Shown here: positions 35,079-44,764 of the stretch, piece by piece
Layout of the letters: every line of letters begins with the position of its first letter
Numbering within the stretch: position 1 is the first letter of the stretch
Assembly (NCBI GenBank): GCA_023251515.1
Contig: JAHEYQ010000023.1
Coordinates: forward strand, 1 to 64,000
Source of the DNA: Bacteroidales bacterium
GTDB lineage: Bacteria > Bacteroidota > Bacteroidia > Bacteroidales > JACABE01
Length of the DNA: 64,000 bases
Direction of reading: 5' to 3'
Made by a program: the position numbers and the translations under genes
Notes under the pieces: model-generated
Seen by the model: only the letters and a program-made list of their open reading frames with translations
Database searches by the model: none
What the model was told of the DNA's origin: nothing

Positions 35079-35813
35079 ATGAAAAGAATACTACTATTTT
35101 TATTGTGTATATTCTTGTTACAAAATATATACTGCCAATGCAATAAGATAAATGGAGTTTCGGCAAATAAAAGTGAAACAGAAGAACTTAATAAAGGTGA
35201 TTCTATCTATAACTATATAGTTAAGTTAGATATTAAACCAGAATGCTTTCTTTTAAGAAAGCATTCAATCACCGCTGCATTTATCGATTCAGATCTTTTA
35301 ATAACTGCATGTTTCAATTTTCTGAGAGAAGAAAGAGTAAAAAACATTAAAATAATAAGCTCCGATACAATAACTTTAACAAATAAAGATTACACATTTA
35401 TAAGTTTACGCAGTAAAACCTACTCTACTGATATGTGCCTGATAAAAATAAAAGATACAAATAAGCTGAAACAAATCTATAAAGGTCATTTTAAAACAGG
35501 ATTATACAACCAGCTATCAGAAAATAAAACCGTTAATTTAACAGGTTATAGTGGTAGCAAACCTGATAAATTAATTAACCGGAAAACATTTAAAAACAAA
35601 TTATATATCAACGAGTGCGAAAATTTAATTGCTTATAATTTTTGCATTTGCAGTAAAGAAAAAGGAATGCCACTATGGGCAAATATTAATGGCGAAGCAG
35701 TAATTATTGGAATACATCATGGCGAAGAATCTGATTTCTTTCCCGAAAACTGGAATTCTGCCACATTATTTACTCAGGAAGCAATAAGATTAATTAATAC
35801 CGCAAAAAAATAA
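35079..35813 (+). CDS. Exported V8/trypsin-fold pseudoprotease
   Basis: The start at 35079 gives a clean signal peptide (KRILLFLLCIFLLQNIYCQ). The mature protein follows the chymotrypsin/V8 pattern: SITAAFIDSDLLITACFNF in place of GTGFVVSxxxVLTAAHC (catalytic His replaced by Phe), STDMCLIKI retaining the Asp, VNLTGYSGSKPDKL, and CSKEKGMPLWANINGEAVII with IGIHHG in place of GNSGSP...GIHxGG (catalytic Ser replaced by Lys). So the fold is kept but two of three catalytic residues are lost, which points to a binding or sensing role in the periplasm. It follows the micro-ORF and precedes the 694-residue exported protein by 24 bp. Confidence 0.72.
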   Translation: MKRILLFLLCIFLLQNIYCQCNKINGVSANKSETEELNKGDSIYNYIVKLDIKPECFLLRKHSITAAFIDSDLLITACFNFLREERVKNIKIISSDTITLTNKDYTFISLRSKTYSTDMCLIKIKDTNKLKQIYKGHFKTGLYNQLSENKTVNLTGYSGSKPDKLINRKTFKNKLYINECENLIAYNFCICSKEKGMPLWANINGEAVIIGIHHGEESDFFPENWNSATLFTQEAIRLINTAKK

Positions 35814-35837
35814 TTCGATTAATTAAAACAGTATGTT

Positions 35838-38078
35838 ATGAAAAAGATTACAATTCTAGTTTGCTTGTTTTCTCTTTTAGCAGCAAGTAATATTTATTCA
35901 CAAAATTTATATTATGAATCCCGAAAAATTGCAGATTTTATTGATAAGCAATTTGAAAAAGAATATGCACTTGATAGTGTTCTCAAAAAAATAGAAGAGA
36001 ATAACAGTTCAAGTATTATTGATTCAATAAATCAAATATTAAATAAAAAAAAAGAGGGACTTATTTATAAAATAAAAGAATTAAAAGATAGCATAAATTA
36101 TTTTATAAAATCAGAAGTGTTTGCAAAAAAAAATGAACTTTATAAATTATTTAATTCAAATGGACAATTTCAAATGAACTCAAATAACTTTGACGATTTT
36201 TTTAATATAAAAATTTCTAATATTTCAAAATTAAATCAAGAAGAAAAAGCACAATTAAACTACATCTCCAATTTGAAAAATGAGATTTCTGTATATGAAA
36301 AAGCGATTTCAGATATTGATCAAATCTCCACATCAGAAAATCAAACCAAAAGTCTTTCATCCAATTTATTATCATCATTTTCAACCCCAACAGCATTAAT
36401 TGATGGAGTTTCCCAATTTCTGGTAGAAAGAACCAGGGAAGAATTAAATATAGCTTTTGTTGATAAATTAAGAGAAGTTTTTAAAAGGAATGAAGAGTTT
36501 ATAAAGCTGTTTCCTTCTGTTTCAAATATTGTGCTTTACAACGATCCTTTAAATTTTTCAACATGGGGGCAGCAATTACAAATAGCAGCCAAATCTGATA
36601 TTGCAGAACTGCCATTAACATTTACCAATTTTATTAGAAATCAAGCTGTATATAATAATTTACCTGAAAAGAAAAAGGAATTATTGGAAACCTCATTTAT
36701 TATTATGCAATCGCTTATCTATCAAAAAAACGGATTTGGACCTGTAGATATGTTGAATATTTTAAATAGCAACTTTGGATATGATAAAGATTCAAGAATT
36801 CTGCCTATAAATAAAACAATAACATTATTAGAAGCAATTACCGAAAGCTTTTATATTGAGGATTCAAATAGTTTTGTTTCTAATGATTTAATATTAAAGT
36901 TAATTAAAGATGATACACACAGAAAAATATTTTTGACCCTGTTTGCTTATAAATATAAGTATATATTAGATGACATTAGTTTTAATAATACGAATTTGTT
37001 TAAAAGTATTCTTAAAACAAACAAAAGTATTGAAAAAGAATTATTAGGTTATTCGGCACAGCTATCAGTAGCATACAATAAAGTACAACCTTTAATTAAA
37101 AAACTTGCTGTTGAGACAATAACTGATACACTTAAAGCGAAACTAATTAAAGAATTGAATTATTATTTTCTGGATTTATATGATATAGGGTTTAAACTTA
37201 ATTATATTGGAATGTCTGCAACTTATCTGAGTGACAGCGGTTGGTATTTTAAATACCGTCCAGTAGTAAAAAATATAATTGAGTTGAATAATTATATTTT
37301 AGATAAAAACTACACAGCAGCTATGCTTTCATTCAATAATATGATGATACCTGTATTGAATGATATTATTAAAACTTCTACCGATACAATGAGTGATTTT
37401 ATTCTAAATAATAAGAGAACGATAGAAAACCTTGTTTACTGGGGAGGATTTTTAACTGAATTTACATCTTTAAAAAATGAATCGGGTGATTTCAAAGCAT
37501 TGTTAAAGAAATATGCTGAGCCTGTTGGCAGTTATCGCATTAAGAGAAATAGTAGAGTTTCCTTTACTTTAAATGCTTATCCGGGTTTTTTTATTGGTAC
37601 AGAATCAAATTATCCTTTATATAATCTTTATAGATATAAAAAAAATTATAGTTTTACAACAAGTATAACAGCACCAATAGGATTTTCTCTCAATTGGGGT
37701 TTTGCGAAAAAAGCAAACAGATGTGATTTTGATATAATAAGATGTGGCAATCTAAAAAAATTAAGAGGTAGTGTTTGGGGCTTTTTTATTCCGATAGTCG
37801 ATATTGGAGCTCCTTTTGCATATCGATGGTCAAATGATTCAATTAAGGGTTTTCCTGATGAGATAAAATGGTCGCAGATATTTTCACCAGGATTATATGC
37901 AACTTATGGGTTAAAAAATTAAGGTTTAACCTTAATGTTTGGCTTTCAAGTAGCACCTGAATTAAGAAAAATAACAGAAAAAGGCAATGAATTAAAAAAA
38001 GATGCCTGGCGGATTGGATTAAATATTTCATACGATATTCCTATATTTACATTGGGAAGAAGTAAAAATATCAAATGA
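35838..38078 (+). pseudogene. Large exported protein with one in-frame TAA near the C-terminus
   Basis: The first frame (35838-37922, 694 residues) has a signal peptide (ITILVCLFSLLAASNIYSQ), long helical regions and a beta-rich C-terminal part (VSFTLNAYPGFFIGTESNYP, YSFTTSITAPIGFSLNWGF). At 37920-37922 a TAA interrupts the frame just after LYATYGLKN. Reading on in the same frame gives 51 more codons (GLTLMFGFQVAPELRKI ... AWRIGLNISYDIPIFTLGR) that look like the missing final beta-strands, ending with TGA at 38076-38078, which overlaps the next ATG. Possible explanations are a recent nonsense mutation, recoding, or a sequencing error. Function is unknown; the C-terminus resembles an outer-membrane-type barrel. 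I call the original gene 35838-38078. Confidence 0.72.
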
Positions 38079-39568
38079 TATTAGCATTTTTAAAAATTTA
38101 TATTAATAGAATTATGTCAACAAATAATGAAGAAATAGTAAATTGCCACACACATATATTCACAATTGATTATGTGCCTGATAAATTTGGCAAATCGATA
38201 TTACCGTGGCCTTTTTATAAAATATTCAGCATTAAGCTAATTAAATGGTATTATACAAATTTCACAACAATTGGAAGTAAACAATTCCAGAAATTTATTT
38301 ATAAGAAAAATAAAATACGCTTTAAAATAGAAAGTTTATTAAAATACACTTATATCCTATGGATAATTTATGGTATTATTACTTTTTTTGTAAATTGGTT
38401 TTTAAAGATCATGCTAAATTTTCTTAGGCTTGATATATTGCTGAGTAAAGAAACAAAGGAATTAATCAACAGATATAAAACATTAGCAAGATACTCTATT
38501 CATTATAAATCACAATTTTCAATTTATCAATTCCTTAAAAAAAATTACCCTGAAAAAACAAAATTTGTTGTATTAAGTATGGATATGGAATACATGGAAG
38601 CAGGGAAACCATTAGCACCATATATGCAACAAATAGATGAATTAGTTGCTATTAAAAAAAGAAATAAGGAAACAATATTCCCTTTTATATTTGTAGATCC
38701 GAGACGAATTGCCGAAACTGAAAAACTCGAAGGTGATAATAATTATTTTAATAAAGTAACTTCTTTATTAAAAGCAAATCTAATAAACGGGATAAAAATA
38801 TATCCGGCTTTGGGTTATTATCCATTCGACAAAGACATAATAAAAATATATGAATTTGCTCAGCAATATGAAATTCCAATTACGGCACATTGTGCCAGAA
38901 GTACTGTGTTTTACAGAGGTAAAAAGAAAGAGGAATGGATGAAACATCCAATATTACAGTATAATAAAAAAGAAGGTAAATATGAATTTATTAATTTGCC
39001 GCAAGTAAAAAATTATGACTTTACAACAAACTTCACCCATCCGCTAAATTATCACTGTTTGTTAAACAAAAAACTTTTATCTGAATTTATGGGAGTAGAA
39101 ACCGATTTAAGTAAACTAAAAATATGTCTGGCACATTTTGGAGGTGAAGATGAATGGTTAAAATACAAAATGGATGCTTTTAATAATTACAATAACAATA
39201 TATCAACATTAAGTAAAAACGAATACCAGTTAAAACAGAAGAATACCCTGAATTTTAATAATAAAAAGACAATATGGTGGAATAGCAGCTGGCTTTCGAT
39301 TATATACGATTTGCTTATTGAATATGAAAATGTATATGCCGATATTAGTTTTATCCTTTCGTATGAAGAGCTTTTTCCAACTTTAAAATATATTTTACAA
39401 GATGAGAAAGTAAGGTATAAAATTTTATTTGGTACTGATTATTATCTTGTTTCTCAAAAAAATTTAGATAAAGACTTATATCAGAAATTAAGAAGTTATT
39501 TAGGTGAAGAAATTTTTACATTGATAGCATATACAAATGCAAATAGGTTTTTGCAGACGAGATTATAG
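38075..39568 (+). CDS. Amidohydrolase-superfamily metal-dependent hydrolase
   Basis: About 497 residues with the TIM-barrel amidohydrolase_2 metal motifs: NCHTHIF (HxH), NGIKIYPALGYYPFD (Lys region), IPITAHCARS, ICLAHFGGEDEW (His) and ILFGTDYYL (Asp). All metal ligands appear intact. An unusual hydrophobic insert (YILWIIYGIITFFVNWFLKI, near residues 90-115) may associate with a membrane. The ATG at 38075 overlaps the TGA at 38076-38078 (ATGA), coupling it to the interrupted gene if read through; a second start at 38114 (MSTNNEEIVNCHTH) is also plausible. The substrate is unknown. Confidence 0.8.
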   Translation: MILAFLKIYINRIMSTNNEEIVNCHTHIFTIDYVPDKFGKSILPWPFYKIFSIKLIKWYYTNFTTIGSKQFQKFIYKKNKIRFKIESLLKYTYILWIIYGIITFFVNWFLKIMLNFLRLDILLSKETKELINRYKTLARYSIHYKSQFSIYQFLKKNYPEKTKFVVLSMDMEYMEAGKPLAPYMQQIDELVAIKKRNKETIFPFIFVDPRRIAETEKLEGDNNYFNKVTSLLKANLINGIKIYPALGYYPFDKDIIKIYEFAQQYEIPITAHCARSTVFYRGKKKEEWMKHPILQYNKKEGKYEFINLPQVKNYDFTTNFTHPLNYHCLLNKKLLSEFMGVETDLSKLKICLAHFGGEDEWLKYKMDAFNNYNNNISTLSKNEYQLKQKNTLNFNNKKTIWWNSSWLSIIYDLLIEYENVYADISFILSYEELFPTLKYILQDEKVRYKILFGTDYYLVSQKNLDKDLYQKLRSYLGEEIFTLIAYTNANRFLQTRL

Positions 39569-40007
39569 AATTCAAATATTACAATATTATAGCTTAATTT
39601 GATAATTAAATATGGGTTACCCCCTCCGGGCAGGTATTTACCCCTTCAATCAATTATCTTTTAAGCTGATTTATAGTGTTATATTCTATATATCCAACTA
39701 TTTTTTTCTTCAAATTGCAGGCATACGATTTAAAAATCATAATTTAATGCCTGATTAATTTTAATTCGCTGATTTTGATTAAAAAAACTCAATTTTTTAG
39801 TATTGTTTTTCAATAATTATTTTTAAATTTGTGGAGGGAATAAGAATAGTTTATTTTCTAAATTTCAATTGATTGTACTATTGATATTTTGTTTAAAAAG
39901 TATTGGAAATAAGAAATATAAGTAAGTTTGTGGTGAAATTCTAATAATATTTTTAGAAATTAATTTAAATCACAATTGTGAAAAATGATTATTTTTGCAT
40001 TTAGAAA
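39569..40007. other. Gene-free intergenic stretch before the ABC-3C operon
   Basis: No ORF of note. It is AT-rich apart from a GC-rich run of C and G tracts around 39613-39645. At its right end, a 10-bp palindrome CACAATTGTG (39971-39980) and a TATTTTTG -7 box (39990-39997) lie just before the SMEK gene start, so the promoter of that operon is probably here. Confidence 0.5.
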
Positions 40008-40976
40008 ATGAATAGACCAAATTATTTTAATGTTATTGAAGAAAGGCTTGACCTTCTTGCTCTTCGGATAATTCGCCGAGGTAAATTGAATATTTTGGAT
40101 TTTCATGGGCACTCAGAAAATTTTTATCAATACTTTTTGAATGAGGTTTACGGCTGGACAGTTATAAATGAAAACGACAATAAGCAAAATGTTGAGGCTA
40201 TAGATTTGATTGACCACACAAACAAATTTGTAATTCAGGTTTCAGCAACTGCGAGTAAGCAAAAAATTGAATCTTCTCTTTCAAAGGACTCAATTAAAAA
40301 TTACAAGGTATATACATTTAAGTTTATATCAATTGCAAGAGATGCTGATGAATTGAGAAAAGATACATTTAGAAATCCACATGGAATTACATTTACTCCT
40401 TCCTCTGACATTTTGGATATTCAGACTATTCTGACAAAAGTAAGAGGAATGCAATCTGATGACCAAAAAAGGGTTTATGAATTTGTAAAAAAAGAATTAA
40501 TTCCAGAAGTGGACGTTATGAAATTAGAGACTAATCTGGCTACTATCATAAATATCCTTTCTAAAGAAGATTTGGACAAGTTTGATTTATCTTTAGAAAT
40601 CAACAGCTTTGAAATAGATAGAAAAATTTTTCATAATAAATTGAATTCAGCTAAAGAATTAATTAATGATTATTTCATTCATTATGGGCGAGTTGATAAA
40701 ATTTATTCAGAGTATGATTCATTGGGTAGTAATAAAAGTAAGTATGTTCTTTCTACTATCAGACAAGAATATGCAAAAGCAAAAATCAATTTGAACGATG
40801 ATCAACTTTTTTTTGAAGTAATATCTAAAGTACAAGAAAAAGTTTTGAACAGTTCAAATTACACTTCTATACCATTTGATGAGCTCGAACTTTGTGTAAA
40901 TATTCTTGTTGTAGATGCATTTATCCGATGTAAAATTTTTGATAATCCAAATAATTACAATTATGTTACTACCTGA
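40008..40976 (+). CDS. SMEK-domain protein, effector component of an ABC-3C system
   Basis: A 322-residue protein whose N-terminal half is a SMEK-type (restriction-endonuclease-like) domain: ILDFHGHSENFYQYFLNEVY, NVEAIDLIDHTNKFVIQVSA, TASKQKIESSLSK, with the D...QVS...K pattern of that fold. The C-terminal half is helical. With the two overlapping genes that follow it makes a three-component ABC conflict system, in which this protein would be the effector acting on nucleic acid after the ATPase senses invasion. Catalytic activity is inferred from the fold. Confidence 0.78.
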   Translation: MNRPNYFNVIEERLDLLALRIIRRGKLNILDFHGHSENFYQYFLNEVYGWTVINENDNKQNVEAIDLIDHTNKFVIQVSATASKQKIESSLSKDSIKNYKVYTFKFISIARDADELRKDTFRNPHGITFTPSSDILDIQTILTKVRGMQSDDQKRVYEFVKKELIPEVDVMKLETNLATIINILSKEDLDKFDLSLEINSFEIDRKIFHNKLNSAKELINDYFIHYGRVDKIYSEYDSLGSNKSKYVLSTIRQEYAKAKINLNDDQLFFEVISKVQEKVLNSSNYTSIPFDELELCVNILVVDAFIRCKIFDNPNNYNYVTT

Positions 40977-41190
40977 TAATATTCATCCTGAAAATAGTAT
41001 TTACTATAACGGTGCATTTGTAATTGAATCTTTACAAAAAGAAGAGAAATACAAAATACTTGACTTATTCCAAGAGGTTAAGGCAAAAAAGGGGATGTCA
41101 TTTTCTGTATTTATACTTTGCTTAGACTGGTTATATTTATTAGAAGTAGCAAAATTAAATTCTAATGGTGAAATTGAATTATGTACATAA
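40963..41190 (+). CDS. ABC-3C middle component
   Basis: A 75-residue protein starting MLLPDNIHPENSIYYNGAF and containing FSVFILCLDWLYLLEVAKLN. Its start overlaps the SMEK gene by 14 bp and its end overlaps the ATPase by 10 bp. Small all-helical middle components in exactly this position define ABC three-component systems, where they bridge effector and ATPase. The start at 40963 is chosen because the longer 40915 frame overlaps the SMEK gene too far. Confidence 0.75.
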   Translation: MLLPDNIHPENSIYYNGAFVIESLQKEEKYKILDLFQEVKAKKGMSFSVFILCLDWLYLLEVAKLNSNGEIELCT

Positions 41191-42884
41191 AATCTTTATC
41201 TATAAGAAGCGGAGCAAAAGTCATTCGTGAAATTGAATTTCATAAAGGGCTTAATTTGATTGTCGATGAAAGTGAAAATCAGATAACAGGCAATAGCGTT
41301 GGTAAAACAACTGTTCTTAAATTAGTAGATTTTTGTTTGGGGGCTAATCCTAAACAAATATATGTTGACCATGAAACAAAAAAACAGGAATATAAACTTG
41401 TCAAAGACTACCTGATTGAAAATAAAATCTTTATCACACTTGTTCTGACTGCCGATTTAGATAAAGGAACAGAAGATGTAGTTATAGAAAGAAACTTTTT
41501 GGTAAGAAAAGAACTTATCAGAACTATTAATGGAGATGCATTAACAGAGGATGAATTTGATTTAAAGTTATCAAATATTCTATTTCCAGATCATCTTGCA
41601 AGTAAACCAACTTTCCGACAAATAATTTCACATAATATCCGATATAAAGACGAAAGCATTAACAATACCTTAAAAACGCTTGACACCTATACTTCTGATG
41701 CTGAATATGAGACACTTTATCTTTTTCTTTTTGGCTGTGAATTCACAAAGGGAAACAGCAAGCAGGAGATACTAACTAAAATGAAGCAGGAAGAAACTTT
41801 CAAAAATAGACTTGAAAAAATTCAAACCAAAACTGCTTATGAAACTGCTTTAGCTTTAATCAATAATGACATTGAGATACTAAACAAAAAGAAAAGTAGC
41901 TTCAACCTGAATGAAAACTTTGAGAATGATTTAGATAGGTTAAACGAAATTAAATACAGAATCACTAAATTAAGTTCGAATATTGGTAAGCTGAATATCC
42001 GTAAAGACCTAATAAAAGAAACGGAGGAAGAGCTTAAATATAGCAAATCTAACATAGACTTAAGGCAGCTGGAGATAATTTACGAACAGGCAACAAATAA
42101 AGTAACAACAATCCAAAAAACGTTTTCAGACCTTGTTGCTTTTCACAATACAATGATCGAAGAAAAAGTAAAATTTATTACTAAAGAACTACCTGTACTT
42201 GAAAAATCAATTTCAGAAAATAATATATCTTTAAAGCATCTACTTGCAGAGGAACAACAGTTAACAAATGCAATCTCAAAAAGTGATTCCTTTGATGAAC
42301 TTGAAAAGGTAATCGGCGAATTAACTGAAAAATACAGAAAGAAAGGTGAATATGAAAATATCATTCAACAATTAAATGAGGTTGAATCAAATATTAGAAA
42401 TTACAACAGTCAACTTGGTGAAATTGACGAAGAACTTTTTAGTGACAGTTTTGAGCAAGTGGTGAAATCCCAATTAAACAAATTCAACAAACACTTTGCT
42501 TCAATTTCAAATGAGTTGTACGGCGAACAATACGCTGTTAAATACGATATTAACAATAAGAAAGGGCAGAGATTATATAAATTCAGTTCATTTAATGCGA
42601 ACATGAGTTCAGGTAAGAAGCAAGGAGAAATATCTTGTTTTGACTTAGCTTATACTCTATTTGCTGACGAAGAGAATATTCCTTGTTTGCATTTTTTATT
42701 GAATGACAAAAAGGAACTAATGGATGATAAGCAATTAGTTAAAATTTCTGAGTTTGTAAACCGAAATAATATTCAATTCGTCGCTTCAATTCTTAAAGAC
42801 AAACTTCCAGAAGAAATAAATAAGGAAGAGTTTTTTGTGGTTAAGTTAAAACAAGATGACAAATTGTTTCGGATTAAAGAATAG
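41181..42884 (+). CDS. ABC-3C ATPase (DUF2326-type, SMC/RecN-like)
   Basis: This 567-residue ATPase has Walker A GNSVGKTTVLKLVDFCLG near residue 38, a central coiled coil (~200-430, e.g. IVRKELIRTINGD, then KETEEELKYSKSNIDLRQL), an ABC-signature-like SSGKKQGEISCFDLAYTLF and a late hydrophobic strand CLHFLLNDKKELMDDKQL at the Walker B/D-loop position. The architecture matches DUF2326 ATPases of ABC-3C systems, which are related to SMC/Rad50. It probably senses DNA or RNA structure and licenses the SMEK protein. It is the last gene of the operon. Confidence 0.83.
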   Translation: MYIKSLSIRSGAKVIREIEFHKGLNLIVDESENQITGNSVGKTTVLKLVDFCLGANPKQIYVDHETKKQEYKLVKDYLIENKIFITLVLTADLDKGTEDVVIERNFLVRKELIRTINGDALTEDEFDLKLSNILFPDHLASKPTFRQIISHNIRYKDESINNTLKTLDTYTSDAEYETLYLFLFGCEFTKGNSKQEILTKMKQEETFKNRLEKIQTKTAYETALALINNDIEILNKKKSSFNLNENFENDLDRLNEIKYRITKLSSNIGKLNIRKDLIKETEEELKYSKSNIDLRQLEIIYEQATNKVTTIQKTFSDLVAFHNTMIEEKVKFITKELPVLEKSISENNISLKHLLAEEQQLTNAISKSDSFDELEKVIGELTEKYRKKGEYENIIQQLNEVESNIRNYNSQLGEIDEELFSDSFEQVVKSQLNKFNKHFASISNELYGEQYAVKYDINNKKGQRLYKFSSFNANMSSGKKQGEISCFDLAYTLFADEENIPCLHFLLNDKKELMDDKQLVKISEFVNRNNIQFVASILKDKLPEEINKEEFFVVKLKQDDKLFRIKE

Positions 42885-43099
42885 AGTTTCAATAATATAA
42901 TTATATAACTGCAAACAAAGTATATTAAATATTTGAAGTTATAAATTATTCATAAAAAAACGCCTTACCCATTAATTTTTATATCATTGTTTTTTTACAA
43001 AAAGTATTACTTTCCGGAGTTTAGCATATTAAACAAACATTCTCTTTGCCATTCCCCCATTAAATATTAATTTAGCTAAAATTAATAACAAATATCTTA

Positions 43100-43576
43100 A
43101 TGAAAGCTGCTTCATTAAAGCTAATTAAAACTGAACTGGATTTGCTGCATCACGACAAAGTTAAAGCACTTTGTATGCAATTGGTTAAATACCGGAAAGA
43201 GAACAAAGAATTGCTTTCTTATCTTCTGTTTGAGGCTGATAATGAGCAAAATTATATTAAGGAAGTAAATTCGGAGATAGATGAATTATTTGCAGAAATC
43301 AATAAAAGCAATCTGTATCTGGCAAAGAAAACCATAAGAAAAATACTCAGGATAGCCAATAAATATATTAAGTATTCAGGCTCAAAACAAACTGAAGTGG
43401 AAATTCTTATTCACTTTTGTAATAACCTCAGAAACACCGGAGTTTCATTATCGCAAAATACGGTGCTTGGCAAAATTTACTTAAGGCAAATGATAAAATT
43501 TCAGAAAGCTGTATCAAGCCTGCACGAAGATTTACAGTTTGATTATGCTCAGGAAATAAAAAATCTGATAAATTGA
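43100..43576 (+). CDS. Helical protein of unknown function
   Basis: A 158-residue, all-helical, Lys-rich cytoplasmic protein (LDLLHHDKVKALCMQLVKYR, AKKTIRKILRIANKYIKYSG, VEILIHFCNNLRNTGVS). It recalls a small uncharacterised family common in Bacteroidota, but I know no function. It stands alone, with ~200 bp before it and ~100 bp after it. Confidence 0.68.
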   Translation: MKAASLKLIKTELDLLHHDKVKALCMQLVKYRKENKELLSYLLFEADNEQNYIKEVNSEIDELFAEINKSNLYLAKKTIRKILRIANKYIKYSGSKQTEVEILIHFCNNLRNTGVSLSQNTVLGKIYLRQMIKFQKAVSSLHEDLQFDYAQEIKNLIN

Positions 43577-43683
43577 GTATTTGTTTGAGAATATATTATC
43601 AGAGTTGAAATATTTTTATAAATTTGCTACTTAATAATATTAAAAAAATAAAATAACAAACCTTAAAATCACACTGTAAGAAA

Positions 43684-44559
43684 ATGAGAACAAAAATCAA
43701 TAAATTTAATTATCCCTTATTTATAATTATGGGATTTATAATGCTGACTATTGCATGTAAAAAAGATGATAACAGCAATCCGACTTCAAACGGACAACTT
43801 CCTGTAATTACAACAACTGCAATTAGTAATTTAATACAGTATAATGCCACAAGCGGAGGTAATATTACTTCAGATGGTGGTTCAGCAATAACAGCAAGAG
43901 GAGTTTGCTGGAGTACAGATACGATGCCAACCATAAACAGTAAGAAAACTTCTAATGGTGATGGTAGCGGTAGTTTTAACAGTACAATTTTTGATTTGAC
44001 ACCTAATACCACTTATTATGCAAGGGCTTATGCAACAAACAGTAAAGGTACAGCATATGGAAATAAAATAAGTTTAACAACTCCGGCAAGTTCAACAACT
44101 ATTGCACTCGGACAAGTTAGAGATGGCGGATATATTTTTTATATTGATGGAACCGGTCAGCATGGGCTGATTGCAGCAACAATTGATCAGGGTTTTGTAA
44201 ACTGGGGTTGTGAAGGATCTTCTATTTCAGGAACATCAACTGGTGTAGGAACAGGCTTGGCAAATACAATTGCAATTGTAACCCAATGCAATAATTTAAA
44301 TTCTGCCGCTAATGTATGTTATAGTTTGGTGTTAAACGGGAAAAGCGATTGGTATTTGCCTTCTAAAGACGAACTATTATTGTTATATCAAAGACTATAT
44401 TTGAATAATATCGGTAATTTACAAATGCATAGATATTGGAGTTCGTCGCAGTACAATGCACAGTTTGCATGGTGTCAGTTATTTGGTTTATCAATAGATC
44501 AATTGTATTATGATAAAGATTTAATTGAATATCCTATCCGTGCAATACGTTCTTTTTAA
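43684..44559 (+). CDS. Lipoprotein with Fn3-like and DUF1566 (Lcl C-terminal) domains
   Basis: A 291-residue lipoprotein: signal NYPLFIIMGFIMLTIAC with the acceptor Cys followed by KKDDNSNP (Asp after Cys region, typical for surface or inner-membrane retention). Residues ~35-130 form an Fn3-like repeat (SDGGSAITARGVCWSTDTMP, NTTYYARAYATNSKGTAYGN). Residues ~140-290 form a DUF1566-like domain (GQVRDGGYIFYIDGTGQHGL, WYLPSKDELLLLYQRL, YWSSSQYNAQFAW, YPIRAIRSF). The role in the envelope is unknown. Confidence 0.82.
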   Translation: MRTKINKFNYPLFIIMGFIMLTIACKKDDNSNPTSNGQLPVITTTAISNLIQYNATSGGNITSDGGSAITARGVCWSTDTMPTINSKKTSNGDGSGSFNSTIFDLTPNTTYYARAYATNSKGTAYGNKISLTTPASSTTIALGQVRDGGYIFYIDGTGQHGLIAATIDQGFVNWGCEGSSISGTSTGVGTGLANTIAIVTQCNNLNSAANVCYSLVLNGKSDWYLPSKDELLLLYQRLYLNNIGNLQMHRYWSSSQYNAQFAWCQLFGLSIDQLYYDKDLIEYPIRAIRSF

Positions 44560-44622
44560 CAATCAACCTTTTGCATTTTTATAAAACGATTTCCAATAGT
44601 TAAGAAAATAGTATTAAGCTGA

Positions 44623-44745
44623 TTACATTCCAAACTGTTTTCTTATAAATTCACAAATTTCTTTCATAGTTTTTGTAGCTTTATCAAACATAGAAGCTAA
44701 CAACAGATTGTATTTTATTTCAATTTTTTTCTAATGTATGTAGAA
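44623..44745 (-). pseudogene. Gene 3'-end remnant A
   Basis: Minus-strand reading ends ...FDKATKTMKEICEFIRKQFG then Met and stop at 44623. The same ending pattern (MxEICxFIxxQFG) recurs at 47944-47997. No start or fuller gene is present, so it looks like the tail of a lost gene. The family is not identified. Confidence 0.4.
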
Positions 44746-44764
44746 GAATAAAAAAGTGAAAAAC

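Noticed and set aside
29239..39568. vWA-MoxR/VMAP-type ternary system
   Set aside because: A trypsin-like protein is present, but no MoxR ATPase or vWA domain could be seen.
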